64,000 nt of DNA from Dromiciops gliroides (lineage: Eukaryota > Chordata > Mammalia > Microbiotheria > Microbiotheriidae), in the NCBI RefSeq assembly GCF_019393635.1, contig NC_057867.1, positions 66,963,492 through 67,027,491 of the forward strand, in the 5' to 3' direction. The notes beneath the pieces were generated by a model. The model ran no database searches. It saw nothing but the letters and a program-made list of their open reading frames with translations, and was not told the DNA's origin. Position 1 is the first letter of the stretch, and every line of letters begins with the position of its first letter. Of this stretch, positions 14,601 to 23,233 are shown piece after piece. The translations under genes and the position numbers were made by a program.

Positions 14601-17600
14601 CCTCACCAAATTTCTACATGTAATTTTTAGTTCAAAAAATAAAAAAATAAAAAAAAGGTTGGTGTGAAATAGGAGCTCGAGAACATTTACACAGCCTATG
14701 TGTGAAATTTTTTTCCCCCCAGCAAGATTGCTTCTGGAGGAGTGGCTATAGCAGTCTGTCATTTTTGGGATGGAGAATGAGGCTGACATTCTTCCAAAAT
14801 AAATGAGCAAAGGATATGAACAAGCAGTTTTCAAAAGAAAAAAAAATGCAAGTAGAAGCTTTCTTAGTAAATAAAGGAGTAAAGCAAGGACACCCACTCT
14901 CCCCACCATTATGTGATAATGGTCTAGAAATACTAACAATAGCAATAAGACAAGAGAAAGAAATTTAAGACATAAAGATAGATAAAGAGGAGATAAAACT
15001 ACCCCTATTAGTCAATGATGTGATTTACTTAGAAAATCCTAGGGAATCAGCAAAGATACCAAATGAGACAATAGCTTCAGCAAGTTGCAGACTACAAAAC
15101 AAATCCTCAAAAATCAACAGTATTTCTATATAATAATAACAAAGTCCCTTTCAAAATAACTACAAAATGCATAAAATACTTAGGAATCAATCTACCAAAG
15201 TACACTATTTGGAAAGATTCAATTATAAAGTACCACTTAAAGAAATGAACAACTTAAATAGCTAGAGGAATATTCAGTGCTCATGGCTGGGTCATGCCAA
15301 CATAACAAGAATGACAGCAAAGTTAATTTATTCTTTTAATGCTATACCAAACTATCAAACAAAATTCATTTGGAGAAAAAAGATTTAGAGTAACAATGAA
15401 AATAATCAAATGAGGGAGGGATAAAGGGGCAATAGAACTTCCAAATCTCAAATTACATTATAAAGCAGCAGTCATTAAAACCATTTAGAATTGGTTGAAA
15501 AATATATTAATGAAGAATCAGAAACCATGGAACTCAATTATCCAGTGTTAAGTCAGAAAACAAATTATTTAGGAAAGAACTCTGATTAAAAAACTGCAGG
15601 AAAAGCTGTAAAACAGACCGGCAGAAACTAGGCTTAGACCAACATCTTATGCCATATTCCACAATAAATTCTAAATGGATGTGACCTTAATATTAAAGAT
15701 AATACCATTAAAAATCAGAAGAAAAGCAGATCATGTAACATAGGTAAAGAGGAGATAGAACTATATTTGCTGATGAAATGATAGTTTCCTTAGAAAATCC
15801 TATGGAATCAGCAAAGAACTGCATTATTTGTAGGTTACAACCCACAAAAATCAACATTTCTACATAATAACAAAACCCAAGTGGCAACAATGTAAATGGC
15901 TGGAGGAATATTCATAATGCTCATGGCTGGGCCATGCCAATATGATAAAAATAACAATACCAGCAGTTTTAATTTTATACTAATCAAACTATGAAAGGGC
16001 TACTTTATATAACTCAATCAAATAATTCATTTGGAGGAATAAAAGATTAGAATATCAAGAGAAATAATTAAAAGAGGCTTGGATGAAGGGGGAATAATAC
16101 TTCCAGACCTCAAAACATAAAGTTATCAAAACCATTTGGGTTTTGTTTTAAAATATAGAATTTATAAACAAAACTTGATAGCCCAGTGTTCAATAAACCA
16201 GAAAATATTACTTAGGAAAGAAATCCCCATTTTAATAAAATGGGAAACCTAAGAAAGCAGTCTGGCAGAAATCGGGGTTAGATCAACATCTTGTGCCATA
16301 TTCCACAATAAATTCTACAGGGATACATGACCTTAATATTCAAGATCATATTATCAGAAGAGAAGCAAATCATATCTTTTGCAGTTATGGATAATAGTTT
16401 TTTTTCTTCAGAATTTAAATAGTCACTTAGACAAGAAATGTTACAAATATTTTATTAAATCAAGCACTTAAATGATAAAATAAATTCACAACACACATGT
16501 AAACCCACATCACACTATTATAACAACGTACTCAATAGCTATGGCGAATGGGATCACAGGAGGAGGGAGGAAAACAGATGGACTTAGGGTAACTCACAAC
16601 TCTAGACTTCAGGCTTCAATGCCATTGGTCCAATGCAGGAACATTTTTTTACACCAAAGACTGGGGAAATATTTTTCCTCTTCTCTACTGGGATACATCC
16701 TTTATAAACTCCTTCAATTAACTATCACCCACCCTTAAAGGGATTTCCAGGAAGTGTTAGCTCTTAATATTAATAGCAGTTCTCGTTAGGCCAGTGAACT
16801 GCCAAGCTCATCAAACTGGCTATCTCTGAAATATACAGACTAGACCAGCCGCTTGGGTGTTACACTGTACAATCAGAATAGGGCTTTCAGCAAAACAGTC
16901 CCCTGCTCATACCTCAGCAGTTACAACTCCCAACCCCTGCTTTTCCTTTTCCAGCCAGAGGTGGCAGCAAAGAGTAAGTCCTTAAGAAAAGGAGCACTTT
17001 TCTCCAACTCTAGGTGGCACTGAAGGGTAATAACTCACTGGTATTCTTGGCCAATGAAATCGGTTCTCCCTGACCAATCAGTAGTCACTCAGCTGAAGCC
17101 TTCTCTCAGCTGACTTCTCTACCTGTCTGAGCTCCAGACTAAGCAGCTTTTCACCCTACCCCTGCTGTCTTCACTTCTTCTCAGGCTCCTCTTCCTCTGC
17201 TGCTGCTGTCTTCTCTGGCCCTTCGCCTGCTGTTCTCTCCCTGTAGTAGTTGGAGTTCAATGGCCCACATGAGAGCATCCTGGCTTTCAGTGATTGACCT
17301 TTTACTTAAAAGGTCATAACTCCCCAAATTTCTCCTATCAAATTGAGAGTCCTTTTTCTTTTTTTAAAATAAGTTTTTTTTATTGGTATCTTTTTTATAT
17401 CACCAAAATTTCTCCCAGTATCCCTTTCCCTCCCAAAGAGCCATGCCATATAATAAATAACTTTTTTTTTTTTGTGAGGCAATTGGGGTTAAGTGACCTG
17501 CCTAGGGTCACACAGCTAGTTAAGTGTTAAGTGTCTGAGGCCGAATTTGAACTCAGGTCCTCCTGAATCCAGGGCCAGTGCTCTATCCACTGCACCACCT

Positions 17601-20600
17601 AGCTGCCCCAATAAATAACATTTTAAAGACCACACCCCCCTATTTAACAAAACTGATCAAGACATCACAAGTCTAAAATATGTATAATGTACCACATTCA
17701 CTGACTTCCCACTTCTGTCAAGGGGTTTGTGAGGATGTCTTCTCATACCTTTTGCGGGGCTATGCTTGTTTGTAATTTTGCAGAACTATTTTCTTGGCTC
17801 TGCTTACTGTGCTCTGTATCAGTTCATGTAGTTCCTTTTCTGATTCTCTATTCATATTTCTAATTTCTTATGGCACAGTAATGTTTCATTATAACCTTAG
17901 ACCACAATTTGTTTAGCTATTCTCCAATCAATGGGCATCTTGCTTTGTTTTCAATTCTTTTCTATAACTAAAAATGCTTCTATAAATATTTTGGTGTATA
18001 TGAGGACTTTTTTTTAATCAGTGGCCTCCTTGGGGGTATAAGTATACTTATATATAAGTATATATTATTTGACCCTTACTCATATATTTATATTTATATA
18101 TATATATATATACACACACATATATATATATATTATTTAATGTCTGGGTCAAAGGTCTGGCCATTTTAGTTATTTTATCTTATTAATTTCAAATAGGGAA
18201 ATCTCATTAAAAATAACTACAACATTCACAAAACATTTGGAAGTCAATCTACAAAGCTGACAAAATATTTCTGTATTTTGAACATATGAAAGATATTAAA
18301 AATCATAAACAGGAGATATGTAAATCAAAATAATCTTGACGTTTCATCTCACAATTAGCACAATGGCAAAGATGACAAAAGATGGGAAGCATCAATGCTA
18401 GAGGGTCAATAAGCACAGTAGTGCACTGTGGAGCTGTGAATCAGTACAACCATTTTGAAAAGCAATTTGTAATTACGCAAAGAAAATAACTAAAAGGTCC
18501 ACCATATTCTAGCTCTGATCCAGAGATTCCATGGCTAGATTTATATCCCCCCCCAGGTCACTGATAAGAAAATCTCCATGTATGCCAATATATTTATAGC
18601 ACCCCTTCTGAAGTAGCAGAAAAAAACCAAATTTGAGTACATGAAGTTAGGAGTATTACTGTGCTGTAAGAAATGACGAATTTGATTAATACAGGAACAA
18701 AGAAAAATTTATGAAATCGAATGCATAGTAAAGCAGAGCCAAAAACCAGTAACTGTTAAAAAAAATGTCACAAAATTACAAGGGAGATATGGTCTTAAAG
18801 TGGGGATATAATAACAGTATTAATAAAATGATTGATATTACAATGATATTAATAGCAATATTAATATCATTTGTTAATATAGTTTATTCTTAAAGGGCTA
18901 TATAGATTCTAGCTAATAATTATTATACAATAATAATTATTATTGGCTTGAACATATATAAAGCATTTGAGGTTTACAAAATGCTTTACCTATATTATTT
19001 TGTTCTCGGAACAAGATGAGACCTCCCCTCTCCCCCATCCCTGTGGTACAGAGATGGGAGGTTCAAGGGTGTGGTACATTGCATATATTTTCCAGGCTTT
19101 TCTATATATTGATCATTTTTGCTGATTTATTTTTCTATTATTTTTCCCCTTTAAAAATATTATTTGTTATATGAGATGGCTCTCTAGGAGAGGGGAGGAG
19201 GGAGAGGGGCGGGGGGAAGAGGGAGGAGGGAGGAGGGAGGGGGGAAGAGGAGGGAAGAGGAGGGAGGGGGGAAGAGGAGGGAGGAGGGAAGAGGAGGGAG
19301 GAGGGAAGAGGAGGGAGGAGGGAAGAGGAGGGAGGGGGAAGAGGAGGGAGGAGGGAAGAGGAGGGAGGGGGAAGAGGAGGGAGGAGGGAAGAGGAGGGAG
19401 GGGGGAAGAGGAGGGAGGGGGGAAGAGGAGGGAGGGGGGAAGAGGGAGAAGGGAAAAGGGAGGAGGGAAGAGAGGAAGGAAGAGGGAGAAGGAAAGAGGA
19501 AAGAGGAGGGTTGCTAGGAGACATTTTGGTTATATAAAAAAGATAGCCATAAAAATTTATTTTAAAAAAAGAAATTCCAATGATCACCATATGACAGAAT
19601 ACTCCAAATTACTAATAAGAGCAATCCAAATCCAAACAACTGTATGGTTTCATCTCCCACCCCTCAGATTGGCAAAGATGATAAAAGACTTAAATGGTAA
19701 AAAACGTCGCAGGGGCTGTGGAAAGAGGCACAATGATGGTGAAGTAGGCAAAAACGAGGAGAACAATTTACAGGATGACCTCAAGAATGTAAACGAAAAC
19801 CACCTTGAGAGATTGAATAGCGAGCAGGACAGTGAACCAATCATGGCGTCTTTCAAGAGTCTCAGCTAGAATACCACCTTCTGCAGGAGGCCTTTCTCGA
19901 TCGTTCTCTATGCTAGCGCCTTCCCTCAGACCATTACACCTCCCATTTTCTCCTCTACGCAGATCTCCCCCATATTGTCTCCCCTATTAGAATACGGGCT
20001 CCCTGAGAGCAAGGAGCCAGGTTGGTGGTTTTTTGCTTTGCTTTGCTTTGGGTTTTTTGCCTTTCTTTGTATCCGCAGCGCTTAGCGCATAGAGAGCCAT
20101 TAATCAGTGCTTGCTGACAGACTCAATTGAAGAAGGTACACATTCGTTTTTCTTTTTTTCTTTTTATTTCTGTCTATATGGTTTCAATATCTTTTATTCT
20201 TTTTAATGACATTTGATTTTTTTTCCCCGATCAACGAAAATCCACCTTCTCTCCCGCCCACCTCCTCCCTCCCCTGTGCCGCCTCCCCCTCACCGCCCCC
20301 TCACAGAGAAAACAAGGGGGGGTGGTGTGTGTGTGGGGAAATAACAACAATCATCTCGGTAACCAACATGTATAATCAAGCAAAACAAATTCTCGCATTA
20401 GTGGCATCCATTTTCTGGCCAGTCAATGCGTCGATCGGCTTTGCTGGACTGTAATTATTTGGTGCAAGGGTGGGTTCTATGCGGAGGTTGGGGGCGGGGG
20501 CGGCAATGAGTAGTGACGGTGATAGAAGAAAAAGAGGGCGTCAAACGTTAAAGCAAAAAACAAACAAAAACCCAATCCCGATTCGAATCGGACGGCCAAA

Positions 20601-21015
20601 GGAGTCTCTGCGGGGGCGGCGGGGCTGGAGGGTGGTGGGGGGGGCACAGCTTAGAGCCCAAACCGGGCCCCTCGGGAGAGTCGGGAGGGGGGGGAAGAAG
20701 GGAGGGGGGGGAGAAGGGTGGGGCGGGCGCCGCGGAGAGGCCTCTGCGACAGCTCAGGAGCCTAAGGGCTACACCGACAGCTGGAGGACTATCCGCAGTG
20801 CGAGGGGGGGTGAGGGTGGGGGGGATGGGGGCTGCAGACAAACCCAGCCGAGGTGCCGGGGGCGACGGCCACAGCGGGGCCTGGCAGCCAGAGGACCCTC
20901 GCCCTCTTTTCCCTTTTACCCGCGGGCGCGGAGCCTCCCAGCCGCGCGCCTCGTTCGCACCTACCAGAGCATCCTTTGGCCCGCTCTTGGGAGATGCCAT
21001 CTTAGCCGGCTCCAT
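7708..21015 (-). CDS. TAF9B: TAF9B, complete seven-exon coding region
   Basis: TAF9B is a histone-fold TBP-associated factor. TAF9/TAF9B pair with TAF6-type partners in TFIID and SAGA-type coactivator complexes in the nucleus. Coding exons in transcript order are 21015-20965, 14331-14250, 13877-13741, 13648-13514, 9966-9885, 9032-8916 and 7874-7708. They total 771 nt (256 residues plus stop), close to the roughly 250 of the human protein. All introns are GT-AG and the frame is open throughout. The N-terminus is [17 protein letters not shown]. The histone fold (about residues 18-85) includes [20 protein letters not shown] and [11 protein letters not shown] conserved linker carries [17 protein letters not shown] and [15 protein letters not shown]. 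The C-terminus ends [13 protein letters not shown]. Position next to PGK1 supports TAF9B. Several residues resemble the autosomal paralogue TAF9 ([20 protein letters not shown]), so a TAF9 label cannot be excluded on sequence alone. Confidence 0.95.
8264..8352. repeat. (TG)n(GA)n microsatellite, left arm of an inverted repeat
   Basis: About 57 bp of TG repeats run directly into about 32 bp of GA repeats and end GATTA. The reverse complement of this order appears at 8557-8629. Confidence 0.95.
8369..8530 (-). mobile_element. CORE-SINE in TAF9B intron 6, inserted between microsatellite arms
   Basis: Full reverse-complement SINE from a T-rich tail to TAGCTGCCCC. Perfect 15-bp duplications TAGTGTATCCAATTG flank it at 8354-8368 and 8531-8545, so it is a clear retroposed insertion. 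Confidence 0.95.
8557..8629. repeat. (CT)n(CA)n microsatellite, right arm of an inverted repeat
   Basis: TAATC is followed by CT repeats and then about 50 bp of CA repeats. It is the mirror image of the array on the other side of the SINE. Confidence 0.95.
8916..9032 (-). CDS. TAF9B: TAF9B exon 6
   Basis: 117 bp between the acceptor TTACAG and donor GTAATG. It reads [20 protein letters not shown], then [18 protein letters not shown]. The [10 protein letters not shown] motif is typical of TAF9B. Confidence 0.94.
9440..9600 (+). repeat. CR1/L3-like LINE 3' fragment
   Basis: The segment has GAGGTTTGATGTCAGGAAGA followed by CACTAGAATTCTCCAAGC and GCTGCCTTACA, which resembles the 3' end of CR1-type LINEs as I remember it. 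Old and degraded. The rest of intron 5 (9033-9884) shows nothing else I can name. Confidence 0.45.
9885..9966 (-). CDS. TAF9B: TAF9B exon 5
   Basis: 82 bp between the acceptor TTCCAG and donor GTAAGA. It encodes [20 protein letters not shown], then RPSTPTL plus one base of a Gly. The [10 protein letters not shown] run is closer to TAF9 than to human TAF9B. Confidence 0.93.
10310..10985 (+). mobile_element. LINE-2 (L2) reverse-transcriptase region, left half
   Basis: Sequence resembling the L2 ORF: TTCTGGGATACTTTTCTGGA, TTCCTCCTACCTGTGTAAC and TTATGAAGATCAACTCCAAA are recognisable L2 RT segments. It resumes at about 11937, so another repeat has split it. The 161-residue ORF here is part of this degraded element and not a gene. 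Confidence 0.7.
10986..11936 (+). repeat. Unclassified ~950-bp interspersed repeat inserted in L2
   Basis: It begins TTTATTAAACCTACTTACATGGCAGG-like sequence, continues through GGCCAGGTTGTGTAGGGCTC and TATTGCAATAATCTAGGTGA, and ends near GAGATGATGATTAAAAGCAC. Shorter pieces of the same family recur at about 22540-22700, 23055-23170, 56075-56215 and 57675-58020. I know the sequence type from mammals but cannot assign its class by eye. Confidence 0.55.
11937..12718 (+). mobile_element. LINE-2 (L2), right half with 3' end
   Basis: It picks up the L2 frame with CATCTCAGACTCAATACATC and ends with the diagnostic L2 tail: GAGGGCAGGGACTTTGTC, GTATCCCCAGC and GGCACTTAATAAATGTTTAT. Confidence 0.8.
12719..13513. 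other. TAF9B intron 4 remainder with MIR-like pieces
   Basis: Two old MIR-like pieces are visible: about 12920-13010 (ending near CTCATTTTCCTAG) and about 13210-13350 (CAGAGTCACACAGCCAG). Otherwise unassigned intron. Confidence 0.5.
13514..13648 (-). CDS. TAF9B: TAF9B exon 4
   Basis: 135 bp, 45 whole codons, between the acceptor CTCAG and donor GTGAGT. It encodes [20 protein letters not shown], then [20 protein letters not shown] and PLPKK. Confidence 0.95.
13741..13877 (-). CDS. TAF9B: TAF9B exon 3
   Basis: 137 bp between the acceptor CAAAG and donor GTGAGT. It completes the split Arg and continues [18 protein letters not shown], then [18 protein letters not shown] and [14 protein letters not shown] replaces the CRADQ that I recall in human TAF9 and TAF9B. 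Confidence 0.95.
13985..14055. repeat. TA-rich and GA simple repeat in TAF9B intron 2
   Basis: Alternating TATATA units run into GAGAGAGAGA. Simple low-complexity DNA. Confidence 0.85.
14250..14331 (-). CDS. TAF9B: TAF9B exon 2
   Basis: 82 bp between the acceptor CACAG and donor GTGAGT. It encodes [16 protein letters not shown], then [11 protein letters not shown] and one base of Arg. This is the first helix region of the histone fold. Confidence 0.95.
14820..15715 (+). mobile_element. L1 ORF2 fragment A in TAF9B intron 1
   Basis: Sequence parallels the L1 reverse-transcriptase thumb region: ACTTAGAAAATCCTAGGGAA, AATACTTAGGAATCAATCTA and TTCAGTGCTCATGGCTGGG. It runs into a second, very similar fragment on the same strand. 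Confidence 0.8.
15716..16375 (+). mobile_element. L1 ORF2 fragment B, same region as fragment A
   Basis: It repeats the same L1 segment as the copy to its left (CCTTAGAAAATCCTATGGAA, GCTCATGGCTGGGCCATGCC) and again ends near TTGTGCCATATTCCACAATAA. It is either a tandem duplicate or a second insertion. Confidence 0.78.
16376..17335. other. TAF9B intron 1, unassigned segment
   Basis: No gene seen. It contains CCAATGAAATCGG and GACCAATCAG motifs and a TTTATAAACTCC stretch, which could be remains of an antisense LTR, but I cannot define ends or a family. Confidence 0.3.
17336..18175 (-). mobile_element. L1 3' region, interrupted by a SINE
   Basis: Antisense L1 3' sequence with GCACAGTAATGTTTCATTAT and CAATCAATGGGCATCTTGC, the marsupial form of the L1 ORF2 C-terminal coding region. 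A TA/CA-rich simple stretch lies at 18040-18135. Confidence 0.75.
17461..17609 (-). mobile_element. CORE-SINE inside L1
   Basis: Complete reverse-complement SINE with poly-T. AATAAATAAC on both sides is the target-site duplication. Confidence 0.92.
18185..18800 (+). mobile_element. L1 ORF2 C-terminal fragment, + strand
   Basis: It shows ATGGCAAAGATGACAAAAGA, GTGGAGCTGTGAATCAGTAC and GTATGCCAATATATTTATAG, which follow the order of an L1 ORF2 3' part. It lies head to head with the antisense L1 to its left. Confidence 0.75.
18890..19005 (+). repeat. Possible MIR fragment
   Basis: AAAGCATTTGAGGTTTACAA and ATGCTTTACCTATATTATTT resemble the MIR mid-section. Weak match. Confidence 0.35.
19183..19508. 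repeat. Purine-rich minisatellite (GGAGGGAAGA type) in TAF9B intron 1
   Basis: About 325 bp of almost pure G and A on the + strand, built from irregular GGAGGGAAGAGGAGGGAGG units. The long ORFs read across it in both directions are by-products of the repeat. Confidence 0.95.
19545..19760 (+). mobile_element. Short L1 ORF2 fragment
   Basis: CAGATTGGCAAAGATGATAA and CAGGGGCTGTGGAAAGAGG are a degraded version of the L1 ORF2 3' segment seen at 18.3 kb. Confidence 0.55.
19845..20125 (+). mobile_element. L2 3' end
   Basis: Contains CTGCAGGAGGCCTTTCTCG, GGCTCCCTGAGAGCAAGGA and GTATCCGCAGCGCTTAGCGC, a variant of the L2 3' terminus. Confidence 0.7.
20965..21015 (-). CDS. TAF9B: TAF9B exon 1, coding part
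   Basis: The ATG is at 21015-21013. The frame reads [17 protein letters not shown] and meets the donor GTAGGT at 20964. The open frame beyond this point is intron. The start is chosen because it matches the family N-terminus and lies about 50 bp from a TATA box. Confidence 0.94.
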
Positions 21016-21031
21016 GGTACTCGACAGCTAG

Positions 21032-21040
21032 ACTTCCGGT
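21032..21040 (-). promoter_or_regulatory. TAF9B: ETS/GABP-type site at the TAF9B start
   Basis: ACCGGAAGT on the - strand is a consensus ETS-family site. It sits near the predicted transcription start, as is usual for housekeeping promoters. Confidence 0.55.
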
Positions 21041-21062
21041 GCCGGGCAACGGGCGCTCACTC

Positions 21063-21070
21063 TTTATATA
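21063..21070 (-). promoter_or_regulatory. TAF9B: TATA box of TAF9B
   Basis: On the - strand the sequence TATATAAA lies 48 bp upstream of the ATG, which predicts a start of transcription near 21035 and a very short 5' UTR. Confidence 0.65.
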
Positions 21071-21278
21071 GGCTCCGCCTCTGGTTTGTTGGCGTAGGCG
21101 GGACGGGGGTGGGACCAAGAGGGGAGGACCCTTGTGTGGTGCTTTCCGCACGGCGGCGCTGTGGAGGCCTTCGGAAGGGAGGGGGGCGCGAGGTCAGGGG
21201 CCACGACGCTCTTGTGCCCCTAACAGGCGTACTTTGAAAGCAAAGGGCAACCCCAGAAACTCACTGGGGCCCACCGAC

Positions 21279-21455
21279 GAGGAGGAAGAGGAGGAGGAGG
21301 AGGAGGAGGAGGAGGAGGAGGAGGAGGAGGAGGAGGAGGAGGAGGAGGAGGAGGAGGAGGAGGAGGAGGAGGAGGAGGAGGAGGAGATGGAGGAGGAGGA
21401 GGAGGAGGAGATGGAGAAGGAGAAGAAGACGGAGGAGGAGGAGGAGGAGATGATG
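21279..21455. repeat. (GGA)n trinucleotide array upstream of TAF9B
   Basis: Over 100 bp of almost perfect GAG/GGA units, then interrupted units (ATGGAG, AAGAAG). It begins about 245 bp upstream of the predicted TAF9B start. Poly-Glu, poly-Ser and poly-Pro ORFs here are artefacts of the array. Confidence 0.95.
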
Positions 21456-21459
21456 GAGG

Positions 21460-22110
21460 AAGTGAACGTGTCATTGGGGGCCCTGCCCACTCTCTCTCCC
21501 CCCCCCCGTCCCCCACCAGTCAGACAGTATGGTGCGTACCCGCGGCCCGCCAGCCCAGCGGCCCCAGGCCCCCCCCCCTACTTCTTGATATATACCACAG
21601 GGGTTTTGGCTGGTCCTTGGGTTAGGGTCGCATCCCTCACCCAGCCCAGGGTGGGGCAGGGCGGGGGAGAGGATGCTGGTGGGAAGGGGCAGCCGAGGCA
21701 CTGGCAGGCTCGCGCAGGCTCGCGCTCCCGAGGTGGGGGGAGGGTGGGGTGTGTCTTGAGGGTGGGGGGCGAAGCCAGCTTGTATGCCACAAGGCGTCAT
21801 ATCCCCGACTGACTGCAGAGCTCCTGAAATCATGGCGCACCTTTCCATAAACGCCATCCTTGCAAGCAAGGTCTGCACAAAAAGAGCTCGTGGCATACAG
21901 AGCTCAGATCTAAAGCAGCTGCACCCTCAGTGGAGGCGGGCTGATGCGAAATCCACCACACCTTTCCTAGCACAATGCAGCTTGGCCATTAGCAATTAAG
22001 CCTTCGTCCTTTTAGAGCTCGTACCTTCTGAATTTTCCCCGTTTATCAACAACACGTATTTCTATATCTACGTCCCCATCTTCCATTTTATCTATAACGT
22101 GATAGAGACA
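21460..22110. other. GC-rich to mixed flank, no gene seen
   Basis: The left part is GC-rich and C/G-homopolymeric, the right part is ordinary unique-looking DNA. I see no exon or RNA gene. Confidence 0.45.
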
Positions 22111-22113
22111 TAG

Positions 22114-22422
22114 TACACGGTGTCCCAAAAGTCTTAGTGCCCTTTGAAGCAATTAAACCATATGACTATACTAGGATTTTGGGCATACCCTTTGTAGCTA
22201 AGCCAAGAAAACAAAGAAAATAAAAAAGCAGCTCAGGAAATCTAAAAGAACAGGTTTATTGGTTAATAGGACTTTCCTTTACTTTAATCACATATGTTCA
22301 GTAAATGGCTTATGATAATGACAACATGAATACACCTGATGGATCTTTATACAAGATGTCCCAAAAGTCTTGGGCGGGGGAGGGCTAAAAAGTGCACTAA
22401 GCCCTTTGGGACTTCCTGCATA
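22114..22422. mobile_element. Tc1/mariner-like MITE
   Basis: The left end reads CACGGTGTCCCAAAAGTC then TTAGTGCC. The right end is its approximate inverse (AGTGCACTAAGCCC, TTTGGGACTTCCTGCA). TA dinucleotides flank both ends, as for mariner insertions. About 305 bp with no transposase. A second TGTCCCAAAAGTCTTGGG lies internally at about 22358. Confidence 0.65.
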
Positions 22423-22539
22423 ATAAGTAAGCTTGAAATCATTCATCAGCTGTCATATTCTTGCCACTTGCAAATCTGGTAAAATTTAAGGAAAAAGATC
22501 CCTTAGCACCTTTTGTAGATAGTTGTTAGAATAGTAGGC

Positions 22540-22700
22540 AATGAATTGCAGTCCATCCACACGTTATTAAGTACTTTCTATGTTACAGGTATTAAAATAA
22601 GCACTAGGGTTACAAAAACCAGTCCCTCCCTCCCAGGAACTTGTGCATTCTAATGAGACAGAGAACATATAAATGATTAGGTACATATGATATGTAGAGA
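22540..22700 (+). repeat. Fragment of the unclassified repeat seen at 11 kb
   Basis: TTATTAAGTACTTTCTATG, GCACTAGGGTTACAAAAACC and GTGCATTCTAATGAGACAGA follow the same order as the start of the 10986-11936 element. Confidence 0.5.
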
Positions 22701-23233
22701 ATAGGTGCTTTTCTACCACCAACATTTCTCCTCTTATTTGGCATTTGCCACTTCCTACCATACTGTTTACACATATAACGCAATGTCAAATAGGGGGTGA
22801 TGTAATGAAAATTAGAGGGAATAGTTCTGTCTTCCTCTCTAGCCATTTTATTCTTGATTTTCTCAGTCTTCCACTTGCAAAAGCTGGTGTAGGTGACAGA
22901 TTGGAGGGCTGAAGATGGCAAGATGAAGACAATTGACCTGGCTCTTTTATTTCTCAAACTTAATGAAATGAAGGCAACAGAAGAGTGGCCAGACTGGATG
23001 TCATTTACTCATCCTGAGTACCACTGTTTCCTCTGGAATAGTTGGGTGCTAAGAATGAACAAAAGAAAAAAGCATTTATTAAGTAAGCCTTGCTATGTGC
23101 CAAACACATAAGGGCAAGGACGGTCCCTGCCCTCCAAGTGTTTACCTTCTAACTGGGGAAAACAAAACACATAGGAAATCAGTGATGCCTGGGAGAGGTA
23201 ATTGGGTCTGGAAGTGAATGGAGTCATAGGGCT
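22701..23233. other. Unassigned DNA with a second fragment of the same repeat
   Basis: About 23055-23170 again shows CATTTATTAAGTAAGCCTTG and CCCTGCCCTCCAAGTGTTTA, the start of the 11-kb repeat family. The rest is unassigned. Confidence 0.4.

Larger units (their letters stand above)
20460..21260. promoter_or_regulatory. TAF9B: GC- and CpG-rich promoter region of TAF9B
   Basis: A sharp rise in G+C and CpG surrounds the first TAF9B exon, in contrast with AT-rich flanks. The 255-residue + strand ORF in it is a GC-driven artefact. The island suggests a housekeeping-type promoter. Confidence 0.75.

Noticed and set aside
19171-19869. 232-residue Arg/Glu/Gly-rich ORF
   Set aside because: It is produced by the purine-rich minisatellite and an L1 fragment.
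20470-21237. 255-residue + strand ORF overlapping TAF9B exon 1
   Set aside because: GC-rich promoter islands have few stop codons. The composition is typical of this and no known domain is visible.
21132-21812. 226-residue ORF with a long poly-Glu tract
   Set aside because: It is the GGA array read in one frame. The other frames give poly-Gly, poly-Ser or poly-Pro, and no start context, splice logic or homology supports a protein.
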